This document shows, piece after piece, positions 47,943 through 60,930 of a stretch of DNA of 64,000 bases. Under the pieces are notes generated by a model. It was not told the DNA's origin. It saw only the letters and a list, made by a program, of their open reading frames with translations, and made no database searches. Positions within the stretch are counted from its first letter, which is position 1. Each line of letters opens with the position of its first letter. Where the stretch lies: the NCBI GenBank assembly GCA_033782935.1, contig JAWQEG010000279.1:2504001-2568000 (forward strand). The letters run 5' to 3'. Origin of the DNA: Petrolisthes cinctipes (lineage: Eukaryota; Arthropoda; Malacostraca; Decapoda; Porcellanidae). The translations under genes were made by a program, and so were the position numbers.

Positions 47943-49920
47943 ATGTACAGATTGCTTCTGGGACCCCAAAATATTGAATTTTCGGGTGTTTTGAGCCTGA
48001 ATTTGAGATATAGACGGGTACAGAAGATACATGCACATATTGACTTTGGGCATCTAAAATATCGATTTTCAGCATTTTTTGGGCCTGTATTTTGAAAATA
48101 CTCTAACACTGAGTAGGCATGTACAGATTGCTTCTGGGACCCTAAAATATTGAATTTTCGGGTGTTTTGAGCCTGAATTTGAGATATAAACGGGTACAGA
48201 AGATACATGCACATATTGACTTTGGGCATCTAAAATATCGATTTTCAGCATGTTTTGGGCCTGTATTTTGAAAATACTCTAACACTGAGTAGGCATGTAC
48301 AGATTGCTTCTGGGACCCCAAAATATTGAATTTTCGGGTGTTTTGAGCCTGAATTTGAGATATAAACGGGTACTGAAGATGCATGCACATATTGACTTTT
48401 GTGCACCTAAAAGATCGATTTTCAGTATGTTTTGAGCATGTATTTTGAAAATACTCTAACACGGAGTAGGCATGTACAGATCGCTTCTGGGACCCCTAAA
48501 TATCGAATTTTCGGGTGTTTTGGGACTGAATTTGAGATATCGACTTTTTGGCACCTAAAAGATCGATTTTTAGCATGTTTTTAGCCTATATTTTGAAAAT
48601 ATTCTAGCACTGAGTAGGCATGTACAGATTGCTTCTGGGACCCCAAAATATTGAATTTTCGGGTGTTTTGAGCCTGAATTTGAGATATAAACGGGTACAG
48701 AAGATACTTGCACATATTGACTTTGGGCATCAAAAATATCGATTTTCAGCATGTTTTGGGCCTGAATTTTGAAAATACTCTAACACTGAGTAGGCATGTA
48801 CAGATTGCTTCTGGGACCGCAAAATATCGAATTTTTGGGTGTTTTGAGCCTGAATTTGAGATATAAATGGGTACTGAAGATGCATGCACATATCGACTTT
48901 TGTGCACCTAAAAGATCGATTTTCAGTATGTTTTGAGCATGTATTTAGAAAATACTCTAACACGGAGTAGGCATGTACAGATCGCTTCTGGGACCCCTAA
49001 ATATCGAATTTTCGGGTGTTTAGTTCCGGAATTTGAGATATAAACGGGTACAGAAGATACATGCACATATCGACTTTTGGGCACCTAAAAGATCGATTTT
49101 CAGTATGTTTTTAGCCTGTATTTTGAAAATACTCTAACACGGAGTAGGCATGTACAGATACCTTCTGGGACCTCTAAATATCGAATTTTCGGGTGTTTTG
49201 TGACTGAATTTGAGATATCGATTTTTTGGCACCTAAAATGTCGATTTTTAGCATGTTTTTCGCCTATATTTTGAAAATATTCTAGCACTGTGTAAGCATG
49301 TACAGATTGCTTCTGGGACCCCAAAATATTGAATTTTCGGGTGTTTTGAGCCTGAATTTGAGATATAAACGGGTACAGAAGATACATGCACATATTGACT
49401 TTGGGCATCTAAAATATCGATTTTCAGCATGTTTTGGGCCTGTAATTTGAAAATACTCTAACACTGAGTAGGCATGTACATATTGCTTCTGGGTCCCCAA
49501 AATATTGAATTTTCGGGTGTTTTAAGCCTGAATTTGAGATATAAACGGGTACTGAAGATGCATGCACATATCGACTTTTGTGCACCTAAAAGATCGATTT
49601 TCAGTATGGTTTGAGCATGTATTTTGAAAATACTCTAACACGGAGGAGGCATGTACAGATCGCTTCTGAGACCCCTAAATATCGAATTTTCGGGTGTTTT
49701 GGGACTGAATTTGAGATATCGACTTTTTGGCACCTAAAATATCGATTTTTAGCATGTTTTTAGCCTATATTTGGAAAATATTCTAGCACTGTACAGATTG
49801 CATCTGGGACCGCAAAATATTGAATTTTTGGGTGTTTTGAGCCTGAATTTGATATATAAACGGGTACAGAAGATACATGCACATATTGACTTTGGGCACC
49901 AAAAATATCAATTTTCAGCA
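47943..49920. repeat. 2,347-bp-offset higher-order copy 1
   Basis: Monomer starts from 47,943 to 49,789 match those 2,347 bp later (50,290 to 52,136). Shared markers include TATAGACGGGTACAG, GATACTTGCACATATTG, TGTTTTTCGCCTATATTTTG, GCACTGTGTAAGC, CTGGGTCCCCAAAATATTG, CGGAGGAGGC and the 10-bp junction deletion. The unit is 14 monomers, built from S-M-L trimers with one extra M and one extra L. Confidence 0.9.
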
Positions 49921-50289
49921 TGTTTCGGTCCTGAATTTTGATAATACTCTATCACGGAGTAGGCATGTACAGATCGCTTCTGGGACCCCAAAATATCGAA
50001 TTTTCGGGTGTTTAGGGCCAGAATTTGAGATATAAACGGGTACAGAAGATGAATGCACATATCGACTTTTGTGCACCTAAAAGATCGATTTTCAGTATGT
50101 TTTAGGCCTGTATTTTGAAAATACTCTAACACGGAGTAGGCATGCACAGATACCTTCTGGGACCTTTAAATATCGAATTTTCGGGTGTTTTGGGACTGAA
50201 TTTGAGATATCGATTTTTTGGCACCTAAAATGTCGATTTTTAGCATGTTTTTAGCCTATATTTTGAAAATATTCTAGCACTGTGTAGGC

Positions 50290-52267
50290 ATGTACAGATT
50301 GCTTCTGGGACCCCAAAATATTGAATTTTCGGGTGTTTTGAACCTAAATTTGAGATATAGACGGGTACAGAAGATACATGCACATATTGACTTTGGGCAT
50401 CTAAAATATCGATTTTCAGCATGTTTTGGGCCTGTATTTTGAAAATACTCTAACACTGAGTAGGCATGTACAGATTGCTTCTGGGACCCTAAAATATTGA
50501 ATTTTCGGGTGTTTTGAGCCTGAATTTGAGATATAAACGGGTACAGAAGATACATGCACATATTGAATTTGGGCATCTAAAATATCGATTTTCAGCATGT
50601 TTTGGGCCTGTATTTTGAAAATACTCTAACACTGAGTAGGCATGTACAGATTGCTTCTGGGACCCCAAAATATTGAATTTTCGGGTGTTTTGAGCCTGAA
50701 TTTGAGATATAAACGGGTACTGAAGATGCATGCACATATCGACTTTTGTGCACCTAAAAGATCGATTTTCAGTATGTTTTGAGCATGTATTTTGAAAATA
50801 CTCTAACACGGAGTAGGCATGTACAGATCGCTTCTGGGACCCCTAAATATCGAATTTTCGGGTGTTTTGGGACTGAATTTGAGATATCGACTTTTTGGCA
50901 CCTAAAAGATCGATTTTTAGCATGTTTTTAGCCTATATTTTGAAAATATTCTAGCACTGAGTAGGCATGTACAGACTGCTTCTGGGACCCCAAAATATTG
51001 AATTTTCGGGTGTTTTGAGCCTGAATTTGAGATATAAACGGGTACAGAAGATACTTGCACATATTGACTTTGGGCACCAAAAATATCGATTTTCAGCATG
51101 TTTTGGGCCTGAATTTTGAAAATACTCTAACACTGAGTAGGCATGTACAGATTGCTTCTGGGACCCAAAAATATCGAATTTTCGGGTTTTTTGAGCCTGA
51201 ATTTGAGATATAAACGGGTACTGAAGATGCATGCACATATCGACTTTTGTGCACCTAAAAGATCGATTTTCAGTATGTTTTGAGCATGTATTTAGAAAAT
51301 ACTCTAACACGGAGTAGGCATGTACAGATCGCTTCTGGGACCCCTAAATATCGAATTTTCGGGTGTTTAGGGCCAGAATTTGAGATATAAACGGGTACAG
51401 AAGATACATGCACATATCGACTTTTGGGCACCTAAAAGATCGATTTTCAGTATGTTTTTGGCCTGTATTTTGAAAATACTCTAACACGGAGTAGGCATGT
51501 ACAGATACCTTCTGGGACCTCTAAATATCGAATTTTCGGGTGTTTTGTGACTGAATTTGAGATATCGATTTTTTGGCACCTAAAATGTCGATTTTTAGCA
51601 TGTTTTTCGCCTATATTTTGAAAATTTTCTAGCACTGTGTAAGCATGTACAGATTGCTTCTGGGACCCCAAAATATTGAATTTTCGGGTGTTTTGAGCCT
51701 GAATTTGAGATATAAACGGGTACAGAAGATACATGCACATATTGACTTTGGGCATCTAAAATATCGATTTTCAGCATGTTTTGGGCCTGTATTTTGAAAA
51801 TACTCTAACACTGAGTAGGCATGTACATATTGCTTCTGGGTCCCCAAAATATTGAATTTTCGGGTGTTTTGAGCCTGAATTTGAGATATAAACGGGTACT
51901 GAAGATGCATGCACATATCGACTTTTGTGCACCTAAAAGATCGATTTTCAGTATGTTTTGAGCATGTATTTTGAAAATACTCTAACACGGAGGAGGCATG
52001 TACAGATCGCTTCTGGGACCCCTAAATATCGAATTTTCGGGTGTTTTGGGACTGAATTTGAGATATCGACTTTTTGGCACCTAAAAGATCGATTTTTAGC
52101 ATGTTTTTAGCCTATATTTGGAAAATATTCTAGCACTGTACAGATTGCATCTGGGACCGCAAAATATTGAATTTTTGGGTGTTTTGAGCCTGAATTTGAG
52201 ATATAAACGGGTACAGAAGATACATGCACATATTGACTTTGGGCTCCAAAAATATCAATTTTCAGCA
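50290..52267. repeat. 2,347-bp-offset higher-order copy 2
   Basis: Second copy of 47,943-49,920. The first monomer differs (GTTTTGAACCTAAATTTGAG here, GTTTTGAGCCTGAATTTGAG in copy 1), so the left boundary of strong similarity lies inside it. After about 52,267 the copies part: this one continues into CTTCTGGTAACCC, a marker that recurs in the 2,319-bp repeats. Confidence 0.88.
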
Positions 52268-53490
52268 TGTTTTGGGCCTAAATTTTGAAAATACACTAAC
52301 ACGGAGTAGGCATGTACAGATTGCTTCTGGTAACCCAAAATATCGAATTTTCGGGTGTTTAGGGCCAGAATTTGAGATATAAACGGGTACAGAAGATGCA
52401 TGCACATATCGACTTTTGGGCACCTAAGAGATCGATTTTCAGTATGTTTTTGGCCTGTATTTTGAAAATACTCTAACCCGGAGTAGGCATGTACAGATAC
52501 CTTCTGGGACCTCTAAATATCGAATTTTCGGGTGTTTTGGGACTGAATTTGAGATATCGACTTTTTGGCACCTAAAAGATCGATTTTTAGCAGGTTTTTA
52601 GCCTATATTTTGAAAATATTCTAGTACTGAGTAGGCATGTACAGATTGCTTCTAAGACCCCAAAATATTGAATTTTCGGGTGTTTTGAGTCTGAATTTGA
52701 GATATAAACGGGTACAGAAGATACATGCACATATGGACTTTGGGCACCAAAAATATAGATTTTCAGCATGTTTTGGGCCTGAATTTTGAAAATACTCTAA
52801 CACGAAGTAGGCATGTACAGATCGCTTCTGGGACCCCAAAATATCGAATTTTCGGGTGTTTAGGGCCACAATTTGAGATATAAACGGGTACAGAAGATGC
52901 ATGCACATATCGACTTTTGGGCACCTAAAAGATCGATTTTCAGTATGTTTTTGGCCTGTATTTTGAAAATACTCTAACACGGAGTAGACATGTACAGATA
53001 CCTTCTGGGACCTCTAAATATCGAATTTTCGGGTGTTTTGGGACTGAATTTGATATATCGATTTTTTGGCACCTAAAATGTCGATTTTTAGCATGTTTTT
53101 AGCCTATATTTTGAAAATGTTCTAGCACTGTGTAGGCATGTACAGATTGCTTCTGGGACCCCAAAATATTGAATTTTCGGGTGTTTTGAGCCTGAATTTG
53201 AGATATAAACGGGTACAGAAGATACATGCACATATTGACTTTTGGCATCTAAAATATCGATTTTTAGCATGTTTTGGGCCTGTATTTTGAAAATACTCTA
53301 ACACTGAGTAGGCATGTACAGATTCCTTCTGGGACCCCAATATATTGAATTTTCGGGTGTTTTGAGACTGAATTTGAGATATAAACGGGTACTGAAGATG
53401 CATGCACATATCGACTTTTGTGCACCTAAAAGATCGATTTTCAGTATGTTTTGAGCATGTATTTTGAAAATACTCTAACACGGAGTAGGC

Positions 53491-53637
53491 ATGTACAGAT
53501 CGCTTCTGAGAACCCTAAATATCGAATTTTCGGGTATTTTGGGACTGAATTTGAGATATCGACTTTTTGGCACAAATATATCGATTTTCAGCATGTTTTG
53601 GGCCTGAATTTTGAAAATACTCTAACACGGAGTAGGC
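53491..53637. repeat. Hybrid monomer: S front, M tail
   Basis: The monomer begins as an S unit (GAGATATCGACTTTTTGGCAC) and then switches near 53,571 to ATATATCGATTTTCAGCATG and the M tail GGGCCTGAATTTTGAAAATAC. The usual S tail TTTTTAGCCTATATTTTG is absent. It is direct evidence of exchange between monomer classes at a homologous position. Confidence 0.82.
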
Positions 53638-53814
53638 ATGTACAGATCGCTTCTGGGACCCCAAAATATCGAATTTTCGGGTGTTTAGGGCCAGAATTTG
53701 AGATATAAACGGGTACTGAAGATGCATGCACATATCGACTTTTGTGCACCTAAAAGATCGATTTTCAGTATGTTTTGAGCATGTATTTTGAAAATACTCT
53801 AACACGGAGTAGGC

Positions 53815-54840
53815 ATGTACAGATCGCTTCTGGGACCCCTAAATATCGAATTTTCGGGTATTTTGGGACTGAATTTGAGATATCGACTTTTTGGCACCTA
53901 AAAGATCGTTTTTTAGCATGTTTTTAGCCTATATTTTGAAAATATTCTAGCACTGAGTAGGCATGTACAGATTGCTTCTGGGACCCCAAAATATTGAATT
54001 TTCGGGTGTTTTGAGCCTGAATTTGAGATATAAACGGGTATAGAAGATACATGCACATATTGACTTTGGGCACCAAAAATATCGATTTTTAGCATGTTTT
54101 GGGCCTGAATTTTGAAAATACTCTAACACGGAGTAGGCATGTACAGATCGCTTCTGGGACCCGAAAATATCGAATTTTCGGGTGTTTAGGGCCAGAATTT
54201 GAGATATAAACGGCTACAGAAGATGCATGCACATATCGACTTTTGTGAACCTAAAAGATCGATTTTCAGTATGTTTTAAGCATGTATTTTGAAAATACTC
54301 TAACACGGAGTAGGCATGTACAGATCGCTTCTGGGACCACTAAATATCGAATTTTCGGGTGTTTTGGGACTGAATTTGAGATATCGACTTTTTGGCACCT
54401 AAAAGATCGATTTTTAGCATGTTTTTAGCCTATATTTTGAAAATATTCTAGCACTGAGTAGGCATGTACAGATTGCTTCTGGGATTCCAAAATATTGAAT
54501 TTTCGGGTGTTTTGAGCCTGAATTTGAGATATAAACGGGTACAGAAGATGCATGATCATATCGACTTTTGGGCACCTAAAAGATCGATTTTCAGTATGTT
54601 TTAGGCCAGTATTTTGAAAATACTCTAACACGGAGTATGCATGCACAGATACCTTCTGGGACCTTTAAATATCGAATTTTCGGGTGTTTTGGGACTGAAT
54701 TTGAGATATCGATTTTTTGGCACCTAAAATGTCGATTTTTAGCATGTCTTTAGCCTATATTTTGAAAATATTCTAGCACTGTGTAGGCATGTAGAGATTG
54801 CTTCTGGGACCCCAAAATATTGAATTTTCGGGTGTTTTGA
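53815..54840. repeat. Long-range copy of 61,273-62,475 (one M monomer missing)
   Basis: Shares with the right-end block GGGTATTTTGGGACTG, the GGGTATAGAAGATACATG unit, GTTTTAAGCATG, GGGACCACTAAATATCG, CTGGGATTCCAAAATATTG, GGAGTATGCATGCACAG (GAAGTATGCATGCAAAG in the partner) and CTGGGACCTTTAAATATCG. The offset is 7,458 bp up to 54,464 and 7,634 bp after it. The 176-bp difference is one monomer, so this copy lost, or the other gained, exactly one unit. Confidence 0.87.
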
Positions 54841-55439
54841 ACCTAAATTTGAGATATAAACGGGTACAGAAGATACATGCACATATTGACTTTGGGCATC
54901 TAAAATATCGATTTTCAGCATGTTTTGGGCCTGAATTTTTAAAATACTCTAACACGGAGTAGGCATGTACAGATACCTTCTGGGACCTCTAAATATCGAA
55001 TTTTCGGGTGTTTAGGGCCAGAATTTGAGATATAAACGGGTACAGAAGATACATGCACATATCGACTTTTGGGCACCTAAAAGATCGATTTTCAGTATGT
55101 TTTTGGCCTGTATTTTGAAAATACTCTAACACGGAGTAGGCATGTACAGATACCTTCTGGGACCTCTAAACATCGAATTTTCGGGTGTTTTGTGACTGAA
55201 TTTGAGATATCGATTTTTTGGCACCTAAAATGTCGATTTTTAGCATGTTTTTCGCCTATATTTTGAAAATATTCTAGCACTGTGTAAGCATGTACAGATT
55301 GCTTCTGGGACCCCAAAATATTGAATTTTCGGGTGTTTTGAGCCTGAATTTGAGATATAAACGGGTACAGAAGATACATGCATATATTGACTTTGGGCAT
55401 CTAAAATATCGATTTTCAGCATGTTTTGAGCCTGTATTT

Positions 55440-57758
55440 TGAAAATACTCTAACACTGAGTAGGCATGTACATATTGCTTCTGGGTCCCCAAAATATTGA
55501 ATTTTCGGGTGTTTTGAGCCTGAATTTGAGATATAAACGGGTACTGAAGATGCATGCACATATCGACTTTTGTGCACCTAAAAGATCGATTTTCAGTATG
55601 TTTTGAGCATGTATTTTGAAAATACTCTAACACGGAGGAGGCATGTACAGATCGCTTCTGGGACCCCTAAATATCGAATTTTCGGGTGTTTTGGGACTGA
55701 ATTTGAGATATCGACTTTTTGGCACCTAAAAGATCGATTTTTAGCATGTTTTTAGCCTATATTTTGAAAATATTCTAGCACTGTACAGATTGCATCTGGG
55801 ACCGCAAAATATTGAATTTTTGGGTGTTTTGAGCCTGAATTTGAGATATAAACGGGTACAGAAGATACATGCACATATTGACTTTGGGCTCCAAAAATAT
55901 CGATTTTCAGCATGTTTTGGGCCTGAATTTTGAAAATACTCTAACACGGAGTAGGCATGTACAGATCGCTTCTGGTAACCCAAAATATCGAATTTTCGGG
56001 TGTTTAGGGCCAGAATTTGAGATATAAACGGGTACAGAAGATGCATGCACATATCGACTTTTGGGCACCTAAGAGATCGATTTTCAGTATGTTTTTGGCC
56101 TGTATTTTGAAAATACTCTAACCCGGAGTAGGCATGTACAGATACCTTCTGGGACCTCTAAATATCGTATTTTCGGGTGTTTTGGGACTGAATTTGAGAT
56201 ATCGATTTTTTGGCACCTAAAATGTCGATTTTTAGCATGTTTTTAGCCTATATTTTGAAAATATTCTAGCACTGTGTAGGCATGTACAGATTGCTTCTGG
56301 GACCCCAAAATATTGAATTTTCGGGTGTTTTGAGCCTGAATTTGAGATATAAACGGGTACAGAAGATACATGCACATATTGACTTTGGGCATCTAAAATA
56401 TCGATTTTCAGCATTTTTTGGGCCTGTATTTTGAAAATACTCTATCACGGAGTAGGCATGTACAGATTGCTTCTGGGACCCCAAAATATTGAATTTTCGG
56501 GTGTTTTGAGCCTGAATTTGAGATATAAACGGGTACTGAAGATGCATGCACATATCGACTTTTGTGCACCTAAAAGATCGATTTTCAATATGTTTTGAGC
56601 ATGTATTTTGAAAATACTCTAACACGGAGTAGGCATGTACAGATACCTTCTGGGACCCCTAAATATCGAATTTTCGGGTGTTTTGGGACTGAATTTGTGA
56701 TATCGACTTTTTGGCACCTAAAAGATCGATTTTTAGCAGGTTTTTAGCCTATATTTTGAAAATATTCTAGCACTGAGTAGGCATGTACAGATTGCTTCTA
56801 AGACCCCAAAATATTGAATTTTCGGGTGTTTTGAGCCTGAATTTGAGATATAAACGGGTACAGAAGATACATGCACATATTGACTTTGGGCACCAAAAAT
56901 ATCGATTTTCAGCATGTTTTGGGCCTGAATTTTGAAAATACTCTAACACGGAGTAGGCATGTACAGATCGCTTCTGGGACCCCAAAATATCGAATTTTCG
57001 GGTGTTTAGGGCCAGAATTTGAGATATAAACGGATACAGAAGATGCATGCACATATCGACTTTTGGGCACCTAAAAGATCGATTTTCAGTATGTTTTTGG
57101 CCTGTATTTTGAAAATACTCTAACACGGAGTAGGCATGCACAGATACCTTCTGGGACCTCTAAATATCGAATTTTCGGGTGTTTCGGGACTGAATTTGAT
57201 ATATCGATTTTTTGGCACCTAAAATGTCGATTTTTAGCATGTTTTTAGCCTATATTTTGAAAATATTCTAGCACTGTGTAGGCATGTACAGATTGCTTCT
57301 GGGACCTTAAAATATTGAAGTTTCGGGTGTTTTGAGCCTGAATTTGAGATATAAACGGGTACTGAAGATGCATGCGCATATCGACTTTTGTGCACCTAAA
57401 AGATCGATTTTCAGTATGTTTTGAGCATGTATTTTGAAAATACTCTAACACGGAGTAGGCATGTACAGATCGCTTCTGGGACCCCTAAATATCGAATTTT
57501 CGGGTGTTTTGGGACTGAATTTGAGATATCGACTTTTTGGCACCTAAAAGATCGATTTTTAGCATGTTTTTAGCCTATATTTTGAAAATATTCTAGCACC
57601 GAGTAGGCATGTACAGATTGCTTCTGGGATTACAAAATATTGAATTTTCGGGTGTTTTGAGCCTGAATATAAGATATAAACGGGTACAGAAGATACATGC
57701 ACATATTGACTTTGGGCACCAAAAATATCGATTTTCAGCATGTTTTGGGCCTGTATTC
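55440..57758. repeat. 2,319-bp 14-monomer higher-order repeat, copy A
   Basis: First of two complete copies and one partial copy with a constant 2,319-bp offset. In the phase from 55,781 the monomer lengths are 176-177-148 three times, then 177-148, then 176-177-138. This equals five S-M-L trimers minus one M monomer and the 10-bp junction deletion (2,505-176-10). Copy A differs from B at few sites, for example GGGCTCC near 55,888 against GGGCACC, and ATATCGTATTTTCGG near 56,165. Confidence 0.93.
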
Positions 57759-60077
57759 TGAAAATACTCTAACACTGAGTAGGCATGTACATATTGCTTC
57801 TGGGTCCCCAAAATATTGAATTTTCGGGTGTTTTGAGCCTGAATTTGAGATATAAACGGGTACTGAAGATGCATGCACATATCGACTTTTGTGCACCTAA
57901 AAGATCGATTTTCAGTATGTTTTGAGCATGTATTTTGAAAATACTCTAACACGGAGGAGGCATGTACAGATCGCTTCTGGGACCCCTAAATATCGAATTT
58001 TCGGGTGTTTTGGGACTGAATTTGAGATATCGACTTTTTGGCACCTAAAAGATCGATTTTTAGCATGTTTTTAGCCTATATTTTGAAAATATTCTAGCAC
58101 TGTACAGATTGCATCTGGGACCGCAAAATATTGAATTTTTGGGTGTTTTGAGCCTGAATTTGAGATATAAACGGGTACAGAAGATACATGCACATATTGA
58201 CTTTGGGCACCAAAAATATCGATTTTCAGCATGTTTTGGGCCTGAATTTTGAAAATACTCTAACACGGAGTAGGCATGTATAGATCGCTTCTGGTAACCC
58301 AAAATATCGAATTTTCGGGTGTTTAGGGCCAGAATTTGAGATATAAACGGGTACAGAAGATGCATGCACATATCGACTTTTGGGCACCTAAGAGATCGAT
58401 TTTCAGTATGTTTTTGGCCTGTATTTTGAAAATACTCTAACCCGGAGTAGGCATGTACAGATACCTTCTGGGACCTCTAAATATCGAATTTTCGGGTGTT
58501 TTGGGACTAAATTTGAGATATCGATTTTTTGGCACCTAAAATGTCGATTTTTAGCATGTTTTTAGCCTATATTTTGAAAATATTCTAGCACTGTGTAGGC
58601 ATGTACAGATTGCTTCTGGGACCCCAAAATATTGAATTTTCGGGTGTTTTGAGCCTGAATTTGAGATATAAACGGGTACAGAAGATACATGCACATATTG
58701 ACTTTGGGCATCTAAAATATCGATTTTCAGCATTTTTTGGGCCTGTATTTTGAAAATACTCTATCACGGAGTAGGCATGTACAGATTGCTTCTGGGACCC
58801 CAAAATATTGAATTTTCGGGTGTTTTGAGCCTGAATTTGAGATATAAACGGGTACTGAAGATGCATGCACATATCGACTTTTGTGCACCTAAAAGATCGA
58901 TTTTCAATATGTTTTGAGCATGTATTTTGAAAATACTCTAACACGGAGTAGGCATGTACAGATACCTTCTGGGACCCCTAAATATCGAATTTTCGGGTGT
59001 TTTGGGACTGAATTTGTGATATCGACTTTTTGGCACCTAAAAGATCGATTTTTAGCAGGTTTTTAGCCTATATTTTGAAAATATTCTAGCACTGAGTAGG
59101 CATGTACAGATTGCTTCTAAAACCCCAAAATATTGAATTTTCGGGTGTTTTGAGCCTGAATTTGAGATATAAACGGGTACAGAAGATACATGCACATATT
59201 GACTTTGGGCACCAAAAATATCGATTTTCAGCATGTTTTGGGCCTGAATTTTGAAAATACTCTAACACGGAGTAGGCATGTACAGATCGCTTCTGGGACC
59301 CCAAAATATCGAATTTTCGGGTGTTTAGGGCCAGAATTTGAGATATAAACGGATACAGAAGATGCATGCACATATCGACTTTTGGGCACCTAAAAGATCG
59401 ATTTTCAGTATGTTTTTGGCCTGTATTTTGAAAATACTCTAACACGGAGTAGGCATGCACAGATACCTTCTGGGACCTCTAAATATCGAATTTTCGGGTG
59501 TTTCGGGACTGAATTTGATATATCGATTTTTTGGCACCTAAAATGTCGATTTTTAGCATGTTTTTAGCCTATATTTTGAAAATATTCTAGCACTGTGTAG
59601 GCATGTACAGATTGCTTCTGGGACCTTAAAATATTGAAGTTTCGGGTGTTTTGAGCCTGAATTTGAGATATAAACGGGTACTGAAGATGCATGCGCATAT
59701 CGACTTTTGTGCACCTAAAAGATCGATTTTCAGTATGTTTTGAGCATGTATTTTGAAAATACTCTAACACGGAGTAGGCATGTACAGATCGCTTCTGGGA
59801 CCCCTAAATATCGAATTTTCGGGTGTTTTGGGACTGAATTTGAGATATCGACTTTTTGGCACCTAAAAGATCGATTTTTAGCATGTTTTTAGCCTATATT
59901 TTGAAAATATTCTAGCACCGAGTAGGCATGTACAGATTGCTTCTGGGATTACAAAATATTGAATTTTCGGGTGTTTTGAGCCTGAATATAAGATATAAAC
60001 GGGTACAGAAGATACATGCACATATTGACTTTGGGCACCAAAAATATCGATTTTCAGCATGTTTTGGGCCTGTATTC
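57759..60077. repeat. 2,319-bp 14-monomer higher-order repeat, copy B
   Basis: Second copy, directly adjacent to A. All 14 monomer starts from 57,785 to 59,928 are 2,319 bp after those of A. Shared rare variants include CTGGGATTACAAAATATTG (57,626 and 59,945), GCATGCGCATATCGAC (57,371 and 59,690), TTGATATATCGATTTTTTGG and AGCAGGTTTTTAGCC. By eye the copies look at least about 99% identical, which points to very recent amplification. Confidence 0.93.
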
Positions 60078-60930
60078 TGAAAATACTCTAACACTGAGTA
60101 GGCATGTACATATTGCTTCTGGGTCCCCAAAATATTGAATTTTCGGGTGTTTTGAGCCTGAATTTGAGATATAAACGGGTACTGACGATGCATGCACATA
60201 TCGACTTTTGTGCACCTAAAAGATCGATTTTCAGTATGTTTTGAGCATGTATTTTGAAAATACTCTAACACGGAGGAGGCATGTACAGATCGCTTCTGGG
60301 ACCCCTAAATATCGAATTTTCGGGTGTTTTGGGACTGAATTTGAGATATCGACTTTTTGGCACCTAAAAGATCGATTTTTAGCATGTTTTTAGCCTATAT
60401 TTTGAAAATATTCTAGCACTGTACAGATTGCATCTGGGACCGCAAAATATTGAATTTTTGGGTGTTTTGAGCCTGAATTTGAGATATAAACGGGTACAGA
60501 AGATACATGCACATATTGACTTTGGGCACCAAAAATATCGATTTTCAGCATGTTTTGGGCCTGAATTTTGAAAATACTCTAACACGGAGTAGGCATGTAT
60601 AGATCGCTTCTGGTAACCCAAAATATCGAATTTTCGGGTGTTTAGGGCCAGAATTTGAGATATAAACGGGTACAGAAGATGCATGCACATATCGACTTTT
60701 GGGCACCTAAGAGATCGATTTTCAGTATGTTTTTGGCCTGTATTTTGAAAATACTCTAACCCGGAGTAGGCATGTACAGATACCTTCTGGGACCTCTAAA
60801 TATCGAATTTTCGGGTGTTTTGGGACTAAATTTGAGATATCGATTTTTTGGCACCTAAAATGTCGATTTTTAGCATGTTTTTAGCCTATATTTTGAAAAT
60901 ATTCTAGCACTGTGTAGGCATGTACAGATT
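60078..60930. repeat. 2,319-bp higher-order repeat, partial copy C
   Basis: Third copy, nearly identical to B from 60,078 to about 60,930. Single differences include TACTGACGATGC near 60,181 (GAAGATGC in B). It then diverges from 60,939 (CTTCTGGTACCCC, AAAATCTTGAATT) and changes into the block related to 53,815. Copy C therefore ends within a monomer and not at a monomer boundary. Confidence 0.88.

Larger units (their letters stand above)
52268..55439. repeat. Composite satellite block between higher-order repeats
   Basis: About 18 monomers, mostly S-M-L. It holds a hybrid 147-bp unit at 53,491-53,637 and the stretch 53,815-54,840, which is related to 61,273-62,475 near the right end. The segment 51,800-52,640 is related to 55,445-56,285 at a 3,645-bp offset, sharing CTGGGTCCCC, the junction deletion, CTTCTGGTAACCC, CACCTAAGAGATCG and CTCTAACCCGGAG. 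No other sequence is present. Confidence 0.9.
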
